Assembly: GCA_965644295.1 (NCBI GenBank)
Contig: CBFFRP010000271.1
Coordinates: 1-64,000, forward strand
Reading direction: 5' to 3'
DNA length: 64,000 nucleotides
From: Paraphysomonas bandaiensis
Lineage: Eukaryota > Chrysophyceae
The notes beneath the pieces were generated by a model. The model had not been told where the DNA came from and ran no database searches. It saw only the letters and a list, made by a program, of their open reading frames with translations. The position numbers were made by a program, and so were the translations under genes. Of this stretch, positions 22,687 to 33,806 are shown one piece after another. Each line of letters starts with the position of its first letter. The stretch's first letter is position 1.

Positions 22687-25106
22687 CCAATGATAGGAAG
22701 GAAGCTATTTTGAAAATTCCTTTTCCGGAGAGTGGGAATCGTCAGAAAAAGGTGAGGTCAATGCTGGGTATGGGTGTGTTCTTTGCGCCATTTGTTGAGA
22801 ACTACAAGGACAAGGTGAAGCATTTGACGGACCTTACAAAGCAAGATTTTAATTGGGACGAAACCACGTGGAAAATAGATTATAGGCAGGAATGGGAGGA
22901 CTATAAAACTGGACTTCAAGAGGCTTGTTCAGTCTTTTACCCAGACTACGAATTGGAGTGGTTCTTGCGTACGGATGCTAGTGAGTTCGGTATTGGAGCA
23001 GTCCTATTCCAAGTAAAACGCCTCGAAAATGGTGAAGTTTTATACCAAGTTATAGCCATGTGTTCAAAGAAATTTTCACCTGAAGCTATGAGATGGTCAA
23101 CAATTGAGCAAGAAGGATATGCCATCTTTTATGCGGTGAGACATTTTGCGTATTACCTGATTGGGAAACACTTCATCGTCCAGACAGACCATAACAATCT
23201 AAGATGGATGGAGGCGTCAGAAGTGCCGAAAATAGTCAGATGGAGAGTTTATCTACAATCGTTTGATTTTGTTGTACAACATATCAGTGGAAGAGAAAAT
23301 ACTGTGGCCGACGCCCTATCGCGTTTATTTATGATCTCCATGGATGATTCGGATCATGATAGAACAATGGGTGAAGAGGATAGTGATGATGATTGGACAT
23401 TCCACGCCCTCATGAACGTATTCGACCTAACTGATATATCAGAGACAGCCCCTGAGCCTGTATCTAGATTAAGGGCCCAGGAACTTATGGAGGAAGTACA
23501 TAATGCCCAATCAGGCCACTGGGGAGCTAAAGAGATGTGGAATCGGCTGAATAAACTGTGTCCTGGGCATCAGATTCCATATAAAGAAATAGCAGACTTT
23601 GTGAGTTCGTGTGCGTGCTGTGAGAAAACACGGAGAGAGCGTAAAAACCGTTTAATTAAGATCCCTAGAACACTGAAACCCCCACATGCGAGAAGTGTCA
23701 TTGGAATAGATGCTGTGAAGATAACACCAGCAGGGAAGAACGGTGAATCACATATCCTGGTCATTGTTAATTTGTTCAGCAAACATGCATTTCTCAGAGC
23801 GATAATAGGCGTTACAGCGAAAAATTTAGCTGCTTCTGTGTGGATATATTGGAGCAATTTTGGACATACTGACATGATTATCTCAGATTTGGGTACTGAC
23901 CTTACCTCGAAGTTATTCGCAGAGTTAGTTCAGCTCATGGGAATGCGCCATGTGTTTAGCATTGCAGATAAACATGCTAACGGTACAGAGAGGCCAATAA
24001 AGGAAGTGGTGCGGCATTTGCGAGCACTAGTATTTGACACAAGGATCCAAGATATCTTCGATGATGTTACAAAGATTCCTTCCGTACAATACATTCTCAA
24101 TGATCATGTGTCCTCAGAGACTGGATTTACGCCGTTTGAGCTTGTATTTGGATCCGTGGACGCGGTATATAAGGATCTTTTGAAAGATTGTGAGGGTGAA
24201 CCGTCCCACATGCTGCTAAAACAGCTAAATGAGAATCTAACAGTGCTCCGAGAGGCTTCGAAGAAATTTCAAGATCAGTTGGTTGAAGAAAGAGCGAGTC
24301 AAGCGAGACTTATGCCCCAAAATATGTATGCGCCAGGAGATTTTGTCTTGTTTGATGCTGGTCCAAAACCACATCCTAAACTGGCGTGTCGTCATAAGGG
24401 TCCAATGCAAGTTGTCCATCAATACAAAAACGATGTGGATTGTAGGAATCTGATAAGTGGAGCAATAAAAAAGTTTTCGGTTGAGGATCTTGAGCTATTC
24501 TATGGTTCGGCAGAGGAGGCTTTCAATGCTGCAATGCGAGATCAGGAGCAGTTCATGGTCGATAAGATTCTTGGCTACAAGGGAGACTGCAGAAAGAGGA
24601 CTTCGATGACTTTCAAGGTTAAGTATGCTGATGGAGAAGTTCTTGATATTCCGTATACCCCTGATATCCTATGTGAGGCGTACTATGACTTCTGCCAGAG
24701 TAAGCCTTTCCTTTTTCACCTATCCTTGGACACGGATATGGCCACAAGATTCATACGCGACAAGCGCAAGGAAAACATTACCTCAGTATCACCGGGAGAT
24801 ACAGTATATGTGGATTTGAGATTCTTTGGGGACCTTTTCTATGAATCCCTACAGCTTCCAGACTGGGAAACTTCCAGCTATGTTGTTCCTTTTACCTACC
24901 TCCGTTGGTACCACAAGGGCGGGAGTCGCAAGAAAATTACCGTTCGATTTGACCTCAACAAGCAATTATATGGCTTTGATAATTACATGGTTTATGCGTG
25001 GGGCCGTCAATGGGAATTCGATGAATCCAGCATGATTCTCGTAGATGATACGATCACCAAGCACCACCCCGAAATCCTCGCTGTGGATGGCCCAACCCAG
25101 GAGTAG
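22641..25106 (+). CDS. Gypsy pol, part 2: RT connection, RNase H, integrase, C-terminal domains
   Basis: This frame overlaps part 1 and carries the continuation of RT from FFGY onward. RNase H shows RTDASEFGIGAVL and QTDHNNLRWM, and ends with NTVADALSRLF. Integrase shows an HxxxxGHWG..CACC zinc segment, then the core with GIDAVK, SDLGTDLTS and ANGTERPIKE, giving D, D and E. After integrase comes a chromodomain-like stretch (VDKILGYKG...FKVKYADGE). Beyond it is a further region of about 130 residues, rich in aromatic residues, which I do not recognise. The overlap with part 1 suggests a -1 event at TTTTTTG, or a lost base. Confidence 0.85.
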   Translation, partial: SSFFGYNCRHHSYELTNDRKEAILKIPFPESGNRQKKVRSMLGMGVFFAPFVENYKDKVKHLTDLTKQDFNWDETTWKIDYRQEWEDYKTGLQEACSVFYPDYELEWFLRTDASEFGIGAVLFQVKRLENGEVLYQVIAMCSKKFSPEAMRWSTIEQEGYAIFYAVRHFAYYLIGKHFIVQTDHNNLRWMEASEVPKIVRWRVYLQSFDFVVQHISGRENTVADALSRLFMISMDDSDHDRTMGEEDSDDDWTFHALMNVFDLTDISETAPEPVSRLRAQELMEEVHNAQSGHWGAKEMWNRLNKLCPGHQIPYKEIADFVSSCACCEKTRRERKNRLIKIPRTLKPPHARSVIGIDAVKITPAGKNGESHILVIVNLFSKHAFLRAIIGVTAKNLAASVWIYWSNFGHTDMIISDLGTDLTSKLFAELVQLMGMRHVFSIADKHANGTERPIKEVVRHLRALVFDTRIQDIFDDVTKIPSVQYILNDHVSSETGFTPFELVFGSVDAVYKDLLKDCEGEPSHMLLKQLNENLTVLREASKKFQDQLVEERASQARLMPQNMYAPGDFVLFDAGPKPHPKLACRHKGPMQVVHQYKNDVDCRNLISGAIKKFSVEDLELFYGSAEEAFNAAMRDQEQFMVDKILGYKGDCRKRTSMTFKVKYADGEVLDIPYTPDILCEAYYDFCQSKPFLFHLSLDTDMATRFIRDKRKENITSVSPGDTVYVDLRFFGDLFYESLQLPDWETSSYVVPFTYLRWYHKGGSRKKITVRFDLNKQLYGFDNYMVYAWGRQWEFDESSMILVDDTITKHHPEILAVDGPTQE

Positions 25107-25108
25107 AC

Positions 25109-25138
25109 GGGAAAGGAGGAGAAGGAGAGAGAGGGTAG
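25109..25138 (+). other. Gypsy polypurine tract
   Basis: A nearly pure A/G run (GGGAAAGGAGGAGAAGGAGA and onward) ends directly before the TG of the 3' LTR, as expected for the plus-strand primer. Confidence 0.9.
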
Positions 25139-26484
25139 TGTAAACCTGTGCAGGTTTAAAGCAGGTTTATAATCATCAGCACTATCTTCTATTTTATATG
25201 CTGGGCTGTGATATATAATTCTTTTGAAGAGTTATTATTATTACAGTTTGGATGTATACATATATATGCGTACATACTAACCTAGTTTCTCTCTTTCACC
25301 CACACATATATGTATAGGTTGTGACCCTTCTACAGAATATATATATATGTTGTATCCTTACCCTAATATATGGTATATATGTGTACATGGCTCTATATTC
25401 AACCAGTGGCCTGTAAATGCACATATGTAGCTTCTACAATCACCTATAGTACGTAAACAGTGTACACGTGCTTTTCCTGCAATCAGTGGATGTGTCTGCG
25501 GCTTCTTTACCGTTATTATATGCCTCTGTGTGGTTCATATATCCATTTCCAATTACTGGTGGCTGAGGGTTGCCATAGACCGCCTCTGTCTGGAAGAAGG
25601 ACCTGTATATCACCTGTCATGACTGTACGTACTGATTACATGATTTTACGGTACCTTCCATTCGATCATCACACTGTGTGGACCCTCGTACTGATGCTGC
25701 ACAGTCAATATACTATATCGCCTCGTACTCTATATCGGCAATTGAAGAAGCAGTGGTCGTTAGCGAGTACAATGGTAATGCATCTCTGGACATATTGTTC
25801 AATTTTCACGATAATCTGCTCGCTTATAAGTATGTTCGGTATGTGTGCTGCAATCACATTAAGATGGCAGTTAGGAGCGAGCTGCATCTCCTCTCAGCAA
25901 CCGCACTGTATACCGTATACACTGTATATGATGTATTTGCAGTATTCCTCTATCGTATGTATGCGTCTATATCACTCGTAGGTATACAGTATCAGTATAC
26001 TGTACCCTACACTGTATAAATACAGGAAGCGAATACTGAACCAATGCTTTCCCTATTCTCAATGCTGATTGGTCGAGTGCCCATTATCGTTTAGATGAGC
26101 AGCAGTTGAGAGTGTATACGGCAGAGTTCATACATTAATGTGTAGAGTATGAAGAAGAAGAATTCTCCAAGAACATTCATAAATATCGTCACTCCTTCGC
26201 AGAAAATTTGGATTTAGTCACTGTGTGGCTGTCAACGCCCAAGCGCATCGTCATTCTTTTTAGTTAAGCTTGTTCTCTCTTTGTTGGTTGTTGTAGCTCG
26301 TCACTTTTCTGTTTAGTACTGAACTGCATAGCTGGTGAGTTGTGCTTTAGTTTCTTGGGGTGCCGAGAAGCATTTAGTACTGCAGAAGTAGTATAGGTTA
26401 ATAATAAGCAACATTCTCTCTCTTAAAGCGAGTTTTAGCTTATTTAGAGTTTGGCTCTCAGGTCCCAACCTGAGTTCCATTGCA
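25139..26484 (+). repeat. Gypsy 3' LTR
   Basis: 1,346 bp, TG...CA, matching the 5' LTR apart from about two single-base changes. It is followed by the CTAA target duplication. Confidence 0.95.
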
Positions 26485-26878
26485 CTAACGTGAGCCGAAA
26501 ACTTTCTCCCACTCATAGCCAAATGCTTGTGTGGTACAAGAGACACTAATAAGTGTCACTTGTGTAGACGTCTTTGGACCCTGACTAATAAACAGGTCAT
26601 CCGGGAAGGAGCCCACCTCATGGGCACCCGGGTATCGGCAAGAATTCGGGCTATTTACCTGAAGGACTCAAAATCCTAGCAGATGTCAGGTATATCAACA
26701 TTCTGCATGCTGCATGATGGCTGCGTCTGCGTTGAGTGATAGAGCAAAAGTGGTCGCACCTTGGTGCTTGCGGTGACACACAAGCAGCTTTCGTAGCATT
26801 AAATTGTAGGATATCAGAGTTTAGCACTAGTTAGTTGAATAGCAATGCTACATTAGTTCTGACTCTTACTTGCCTCTA
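26485..26878 (+). repeat. Duplicated segment copy 1, right part (family A repeat)
   Basis: This resumes the target sequence after the Gypsy insertion and matches 31024-31417 base for base in length. It contains the family A blocks CGTGAGCCGAAAACTT, CCCACTCATAGCC, CATCCGGGAAGGAGCCCACC and the GGTCGCACCTTGGTGCTTGC core. The match to copy 2 stops after GCCTCTA. Confidence 0.9.
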
Positions 26879-27120
26879 GTAGTGAATGTCTGATTATTTA
26901 GCAATAGGCGTTGAGACCTTGCAGCAATTAGTGGCTAGAAGAATGCTAGTCATACTAGTTAGACCACTACCCGTAACTAATCAATACAAACTCTTTTATC
27001 CTACTATTTAACGCTACGAAAGCTGCTTGTGCGTCGCCGCAAGCACCAAGGTGCAACCACTTCCGTTCTTTTGTGTGATATGAAATTCGCCTTTATCGTG
27101 TGTCCGTGGACTCACCGGCG
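26879..27120 (-). repeat. Family A partial copy and LINE 3' flank
   Basis: It opens with GTAGTGAATGTCTGATTATT, the inverse of the end module at 35995 and 31428. It then reads the family A right end in minus orientation to GCAAGCACCAAGGTGCAACC at 27036-27055. The final 60 bp are the 3' flank of the minus-strand LINE. No poly(A) or tandem tail is obvious. Confidence 0.65.
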
Positions 27121-30087
27121 CTATTGATCTGGGGGTCTCCCTTTGGGATGGGTCTCCATTGGTGTTGGAGGGGGCTCAGCGTTCTGGATTAGGGGCCTGA
27201 GTGCACCTAGTTCCAGATGTGTGGGTTGAGAGTGGTGGGGATTGTTGGGAGGAGGAGTTGGGTTTGTAGTCTGTGTTACTTTGCTCCTGTGGGGCCGCGG
27301 GTGTAGATAGAGTTGTCGAAGCCGTCGGCGTTGTGGAGGGCTGGGCAGTCCAGTGCTCTGTCGGGTAGGACCTGTGAGGTGTGCACGTGTGTCTGGAGTC
27401 GGGGACGCTGTGGGGGGTCTTCGTTGGACCCCTAGTAGTCGAAGGACTCTCGGACGTTGTCTTGACTGACTGCGTTTCGGACGGGGTCTCGGGAGTAGCC
27501 TGGGCGGCCTTTTGGACATGGTGATATAGCGACAACCGCGATCCTGTAGCATAAGCTTCGCTGCAGTGTAAAGCGGTTGCAGGAGATTAATAACCGCTGT
27601 TTCTAGGTTCCGTAGACTGTGTGCCGTCAGGTGGTTGTGTATGGCATCTTCGAAGACCGTTTCCAGTTGGGCTGCTGTGATGGTTCCAGTCCAGTATCTC
27701 TCGACCTGTGGGATGGAGGGATTCCAGGCTCTGCTGGAGAGTCTCCGTAGTGCAGATGTGATCCAGTTGGGTAAGGTCTGAGTTCTCTGTATTTCGTGGA
27801 GCACATTTTTATGCGATTGAAATGCAGTTTCCCTTATTTGGGTGATGGATTCATGTGTGCAGTCGAGGCACATATGTTTTAGGGAATCTAGTCGAAACCC
27901 GCAGTCAGAGCATGCGGCTTTGGTCAGGTCAAGCCCCTGTTTGGTTTTGGCCCGGTTCCTCCCTATGCAGAAAGATTTGTCCCATGTCAGTGCCGTGTTG
28001 AGTATTCTTTGGCGTAGATTTGAGCTGAGTTTGTCTTTGGATGCACTGCCATCCGCTTGAGCTAGTTTGCGCGGGAGGTGTACTCCGCTATTGGTCCAGT
28101 AGCCAGGCGCTCGATCAGGATTGTGTCCGTAGCGTTGATCTCTGGTTGAAGTGTAGTTCTCAAGTGTCCTTAGGTCGCAGAGATCCTGGAAATTAGTAAG
28201 GAGTGGGCTAGAGTAGTATGGCCGTCTTGTACTGTGCATACGCCAGTGCCATAATCCAGCAGTTAGTAAGCGTTCGATGGCACTGTCAATCGCAATTGTG
28301 CAGACAGTGTAGTTATTTTTTCCAAGGATGCGATCGACTTCATGCCAGTCTTCACCCGCAACTGCGTCCGCAATATAGATGCCCTTGTCCTCAAACGTCC
28401 ACTCCGTTTCATCTGTGGTACGTCGTTCGGGATGAGACCTCACCCAGGTCACCTGTCGTTTGCAATCTCTGCTGGCTGCGATGCTTTCGAGTAGTACCCC
28501 TTTTGCACGGTGACCGAGAGCTCTGCGTCTTGTGGAGAGTGCTTCCTCAGTGCGGGTGCACACTGCCTGACAGTCTGTGTGGCTTCTTATGTGTTCGGGA
28601 ATACGTGTTGAGAGTATAAGCCCCATGGCTGTGCCTATGAGTTCATATGCGTATGAGTCCAAACCGGGCACGTCACGAAAGGGTGTATCTAGTCGTAGTA
28701 TTGTGGTTGTACCATCTTCCCAGGCATTTTCTGGGGGTAAGTAGACGACCGCTGCACCTCCTCGGTGTGTCCATCGGGTTCGCGGATTGACATGAGTGAG
28801 GCGACGAGTGGAGAGCGCACTGGCTGTGTATGATCCATCTGTGAAGATTGCCTTGAAAGTATCTGGTTGGACGCTATTAAGGCCGAGTTCTTGTTTTAGA
28901 TTGGTCAGCATGTGTTCATCCTGTGGTTCGGGGGGCTCAGGTTGCTGAAGGGTAAGGCCCAATTCCGTTCCCCATTCCCTGAGGCTGAGAACATAGTGGT
29001 GGTATTGGGGCTGTGGCTCTGTTGTCTGAGTGAGTAGAAAATGTGCTGCTTGACCTGCTTCTCCCCCGAGGGTTATTGCGCGCTGTAGAGATCCCCATTT
29101 TTGCTCCTGCGCTGAGTCTGAGAAACGTTTCATACCTAATCCGTTGTGCTTGAGTGAGAGGTAGATCAGTTCCGTGGGGTATCCAGGGCCTAGACTGAGG
29201 GCCTTTCTGTAGAGGGTTGCGCAAGCAGCGTCAATTTCTCTGTACCAGTGTAGCGGCCATGAAGCTTTGGTGGCTCTATAGAGCAAAGTCGGTATGATTT
29301 GGGTCTCGATAACCATGACTTTACAGCCGGCTGAGGCCTGTTTGATCCCTAGGTGTGTGGTCACGACTTTCAGGTATTTTAGACACCAGTCATGGGAGGC
29401 CTTGTCTGTGATTGTGAGAGGAAGGTCTGCTCCGAGGTAATGTATCGACTCTAGTGATGTTTGGATAGGGACTGGGTGTGGGCGCCATGACCAGTCGTAG
29501 AGAATGATGTAGCCAATGGGGTCGGAGGACTTGTTGGAATCCTGTAGGATCGGAAACACTGTGCAAACTACTTTGGGGATAGAGAGTTCCATTCCCGAAA
29601 GTACGCAGAACGCAGATATTTGTTGGGCAATGAGTTGGGCAGCGTGTATGGATTTAGCTATTGTGTTAAGATCATCCGCGAAGGAGATCTTTATTTCGCC
29701 TGTAGTCGGAGTCGTGAGTTGAATAGTTGGTAACGTTGGACTCGTTGTTGACAGTTCAATGTCCAGCCACGTGAGAAGGATGTCGTAGAGTGCCACCCAG
29801 GCGCATGTGGATTCTGTGCCCCCTTGGGTGATACCCCTTTCGGCTTCGAAACCCAGACTGAATAGTGCAATGAAGTGGCCGTCTGCGGACAGGAGGTCAA
29901 GGAGAGAACGTGGCTCTATGTTGTTTGCCATGAATGGTGTCCAGGGAAATGTTAGACCGCCGGCATCTAAGTTGCCAAACCAGTCAACTACATCGTCCGG
30001 AACGCCCAGTCGTGCCCACGCGAGACGCATGAGGTTAGGCGCAATTGAGTCGAAGGCCTTCTTGAAGTCCCAGAGTGTACATATATG
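27121..30087 (-). pseudogene. 5'-truncated LINE (non-LTR retrotransposon) with RT and RNase H
   Basis: A 969-codon frame on the minus strand begins inside RT. The truncated edge at about 30085 still shows the WDFKKAFDS motif just upstream of the first Met, so everything 5' of RT motif 3 (including any endonuclease) is missing. RT continues with GITQGG and the catalytic FADDLN at residues 117-122. An RNase H domain follows, with TDGS (397-400), YELIG, HTDCQA and YIADAV. A CSDCG...HMCLDC zinc segment lies near 690. The last ~150 residues are Pro/Arg/Thr-rich and low in complexity. GC content is much higher than in the surrounding DNA. The long intact frame suggests fairly recent insertion, but without its 5' part it cannot move by itself. 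Confidence 0.88.
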
Positions 30088-30310
30088 CTGGAATCATTTT
30101 TGTGTAATTTAAACAGCTTATATGATAGCGCTTTCGTAAGTATGTCGGCAGCCATGTCTTTTGTTCATACGACATGTAACACCCTGGCTGTTAGAAACTT
30201 GCTCACGACGTACCCAATGACACTTTATCTGAATGTGCTTAGATCGTTTGTTGTGGTAGACTGGGTTTTCGGACATATCTATAATGCAATCTTTCTGTTC
30301 ACAAGGAATG
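30088..30310 (-). pseudogene. Relic of Copia RNase H C-terminus, second copy
   Basis: Same broken NPVYH...ADILTKAL remnant as at 17465-17720, cut at its left edge by the start of the duplicated segment. Confidence 0.75.
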
Positions 30311-31417
30311 TGTGTTGACTGCGTCGATGCTTCCTAGCTCTCGTAACAGCCCCCGTAGCCACGAGTGCTACTAGTCTTTTTTGCATTTCTGTATTTTGCC
30401 TGATATGTGTCACGTTTCAAATTATGAACATAATATATATTATGTACGGCTCACAACCATCAATACTCCGCTGTGTATAGTAGCGCCAGTATCTCTGTTC
30501 TTCTGAATGTCCTCCAGTCCTCCACTTGAAGCGACCTCTCTGTTTTTTATAGATGTTTGGTTCACGAACAGAATCACTCGTAGTACGTTTTCTTCTGAAC
30601 ACATGAGATTTACATCGGCATCGACTAATACTTATTATAATATCTCCGCTAGCACAGCGGCATTAGCTATCTTTCTCCGGAGGCGCTTTCGTATCTCCGT
30701 GTCTCCCGTAGATACTCTCTGCGAATTGATACTGTTAATACGTTCTAATACATTATTATATTATCCTCTACGATGACTCCCTCCTGTCTCTCAACCACTC
30801 TAGTAGTTTTGTATCGTCAACGTAATAAGTCTTTATCTCAGCTGCCTATAATTACTGACGGTTTAAGGCTTCTGTGCTGTGTGAGTACTCGTAGCTCATC
30901 AATTTCTAAAATATATTCCTGAGAACAAGAAGAAATTTTCTCGTCCGTTAGAACAACATGTTGTACAGAAGTGACTACATACGCCTTTTCCTGGTGTTTT
31001 GGGGGATAAGTACCGGAGATAAACTAACGTGAGCCGAAAACTTTCTCCCACTCATAGCCAAATGCTTGTGTGGTACAAGAGACACTAATAAGTGTCACTT
31101 GTGTAGACGTCTTTGGACCCTGACTAATAAACAGGTCATCCGGGAAGGAGCCCACCTCATGGGCACCCGGGTATCGGCAAGAATTCGGGCTATTTACCTG
31201 AAGGACTCAAAATCCTAGCAGATGTCAGGTATATCAACATTCTGCATGCTGCATGATGGCTGCGTCTGCGTTGAGTGATAGAGCAAAAGTGGTCGCACCT
31301 TGGTGCTTGCGGTGACACACAAGCAGCTTTCGTAGCATTAAATTGTAGGATATCAGAGTTTAGCACTAGTTAGTTGAATAGCAATGCTACATTAGTTCTG
31401 ACTCTTACTTGCCTCTA
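30088..31417 (+). repeat. Duplicated segment, copy 2 (uninterrupted)
   Basis: 1,330 bp matching 17495-18434 joined to 26489-26878. It gives the empty Gypsy site at 31024-31027. Its left edge abuts the truncated end of the LINE at ...ACATATATG. It holds a family A repeat from about 30988 to 31417. Confidence 0.9.
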
Positions 31418-31735
31418 TTGCTAAGAACTAAGAATAAGACATTCACTACTAATTTTTACTTATTGATTTTTTGTGAGTTCAAATTCAGCTACTAAGCTCT
31501 TTCACTATCTAAATACGTCAAATGTTGATAATCTGAGATAGTCATAAGTGGTTGCACCTTGGTTCTTGCGGCGACGCACAAGCAGCTTCTGTAGCGCTAA
31601 ATAGTAGGATAATAGAATTTGTGCTGATTAGTTATGGGTAGAGGTCTAACTAGTATGTCTAGCATTCAACTTGCCACTATATTGGAACGAGTTTTTAACG
31701 CCTATTGCTAAATAAAAAGACTTTCAATATATGAG
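31418..31735 (+). repeat. Family A fragments
   Basis: AATAAGACATTCACTACTA (31431-31449) is the end module. A second right-end fragment runs from GTGGTTGCACCTTGG (31549) through GCGACGCACAAGCAGCTTCTG, TAGTAGGATAAT and TTATGGGTAGAGGTC, to GACTTTCAATATA near 31731. Confidence 0.7.
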
Positions 31736-33806
31736 ATAGTCATGAACTTATACAGGCAATATATTATAGTCTCACAAACATAATTCATATCATATCACTA
31801 GGGCATGTAATAGTGCTTATAACTGGTGTATTTAGAACGTGACGGTCATAATTGAACGAATTTAATTTTAATATATAGCTTTTAAATGACTACAGACATA
31901 AAAAACTCAACAAAGACAATAACAAGCCATTGATAAAGGATAGTTTTATTCTTAACTTGTTTCATCAGAGTGGGTTCCAACAGCTCAAACTCCTACTCAA
32001 ATATATATATAACATCTATTTTTACATTGACACTAAGATATTGAATCATTTTCCATCTAGGAACTACAAGGGTGGTACTTCAGTGGTATTGTGGAATCAT
32101 CGCTTCCAGCAACATAGTTGAAGCGTTCTGAGTTCTACGTTTAATCGGGGGGGCGTTCTATGGAAAGTAACTCCACGGGTGCGGTGTTATGTCGCTCTTT
32201 GGAAAGTTTGTCCACTGCAAGTGCCAGGCGGATTTTGGCCGACTTGTTTGGTCCCCTCTTCGTCCGTGGACGTGAGGGTCTGGGATTAATGGCGACCTGT
32301 GTAGTACTCGTATGGTGGAACTAGGTCATTGTCTGATGTAATGGTTTTCCGAAAACCTAGGGTGGGTGCTGTTGGAGGAGGACTTTGCAAATTGTCAGTG
32401 GGTGGTGGTTTCCGTATGTCGAAGTCCTCGGGTGTTTAACATTTGCAAACCCCCTTACAATAGGGGTCGAAGAATGTCAATAACGGAGTCCTCAGGGTCG
32501 TGAAAGGCCTGGACGGGCATGGGTCTGTATATGATGCAAGTTGGCTGGCCGAGATGCATTCAGTCCAACATCTCTCATTCTGAGGGAGGGGTTGTCGGTG
32601 ATTATGCCGCCGTGGGTAACTTAGAGTAGGTGGATACATCCCGGGGTGAATGAGATACTTTGTCAAGGAGGTCTAGGAATTTTTAACTGAGCGTGATAAA
32701 AGATATCATCCACTCTGGAACTCACGTAGTTTTGGTCGCGGGTTCGATTTCCTGTGGTCGCATCATTGTGTATAAGGTCATTTACTCAACCTTACATGCG
32801 GTAGAACATGACTAGAAGACATAGGAGGGGGAGTAATATTCTATAGTTGTCTGGTCTTGGTTATGCAGTCCTGCACTTGAATACTGTCGAGGGTGTATTG
32901 TATGGGTATGTTCCTCTTTACTGACGAGGTTGAAGATGATACTATACCACCACTGTCTTTCTTGCTATTCTGTATTCCTCTCAATACGGCCTAAGGCCAC
33001 TAATTATAGTGAGGTTGAGCGTGTTTATATAAATGTGATGATGATGCTAATCAAGACAATAAAAAACATCGTGCTTGAAACATTTGATACGGAATTCGAA
33101 AACGCGTTCTGAATTGCATGCCTGATGCAGTGTAACACGGTATATAATACAATACCAAAAGTCATACCTTCACAAGTTGTGGGGTCTCTTATCCTTGCAT
33201 TCCTCAGCAGGAGTCCCCATGACGTGTTATCGTTGTCAATCCGTTCGTAGACATTTCTTCTTGCAAAGATACGATCCTAACTGGACGCTGGAGATTACTT
33301 CATGAGCTGTTTGATCAAGGATGTCCTGCACAGAAAACTTTAGGGACAATGCAGCCACACATGAAATATCATGCTATCAACTTTACACAGTTACTTGTGA
33401 CTTGTGTCAATGCTTAATGCTTTGCTGCGCAGTATATTCAGTGAGATCAAGCGAGCAGAGAATGAGCAGAATTCAAAATTCTAAAAAAAAATCGCTGTTT
33501 TGTCTTCTGTCTTTCTCTCCTGTGTCTCCATTGGTACCTGACAAAACAATTTTTGCTGAAAAAAAATATAGTCATATCCAGATATATACATAATATTGTA
33601 GCGGGAACAATCCTTCACGATTTATTTTCAGTTTGTCTATTGAAGATTATGAACAGCTGTGAACTTCCTGTTCACACATTTCTGAAAAAGTGTATGTGAT
33701 AAATAGGCATGGTATTGAGTTAATCTTGATACATGTCCGTCCTCATTACGTAGCTTCAGCGCTGACATTGGGCGTATTTGACCTTAGAACACAGTCCAAT
33801 TCTGAA
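31736..33806. other. No recognised gene; GC-richer relic at 32130-32700
   Basis: The segment 32130-32700 is richer in G and C than its surroundings, like the LINE, and its minus strand gives broken peptides with many Pro and Arg. It may be a retroelement fragment, but I cannot name a domain. At 32736-32760 GGTTCGATTTCC resembles a tRNA B box without a matching T stem. The rest, including the 5' flank of eIF3h from 33100, has no recognised gene. Confidence 0.4.

Larger units (their letters stand above)
18431..26488 (+). mobile_element. Full-length Ty3/Gypsy LTR retrotransposon
   Basis: The element runs 18435-26484 (8,050 bp), flanked by the 4-bp target duplication CTAA (18431-18434 and 26485-26488). 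The uninterrupted copy of the target at 31024-31027 has a single CTAA, confirming the insertion point. LTRs are 1,346 bp each, begin TG and end CA, and differ by about two substitutions that I could see, so insertion is recent. Gene order gag, protease, RT, RNase H, integrase with DDE marks it as Gypsy type. The interior has one in-frame TGA between gag and pol and one frameshift inside RT. Confidence 0.96.

Noticed and set aside
27176-27535. Separate 119-codon gene overlapping the LINE tail
   Set aside because: It is an alternative frame of GC-rich low-complexity sequence with Ser/Thr/Pro bias and no start context or domain.
32730-32765. tRNA or SINE from a GGTTCGATTTCC box
   Set aside because: The flanking bases do not pair into a T stem, and no acceptor or anticodon stem could be drawn.
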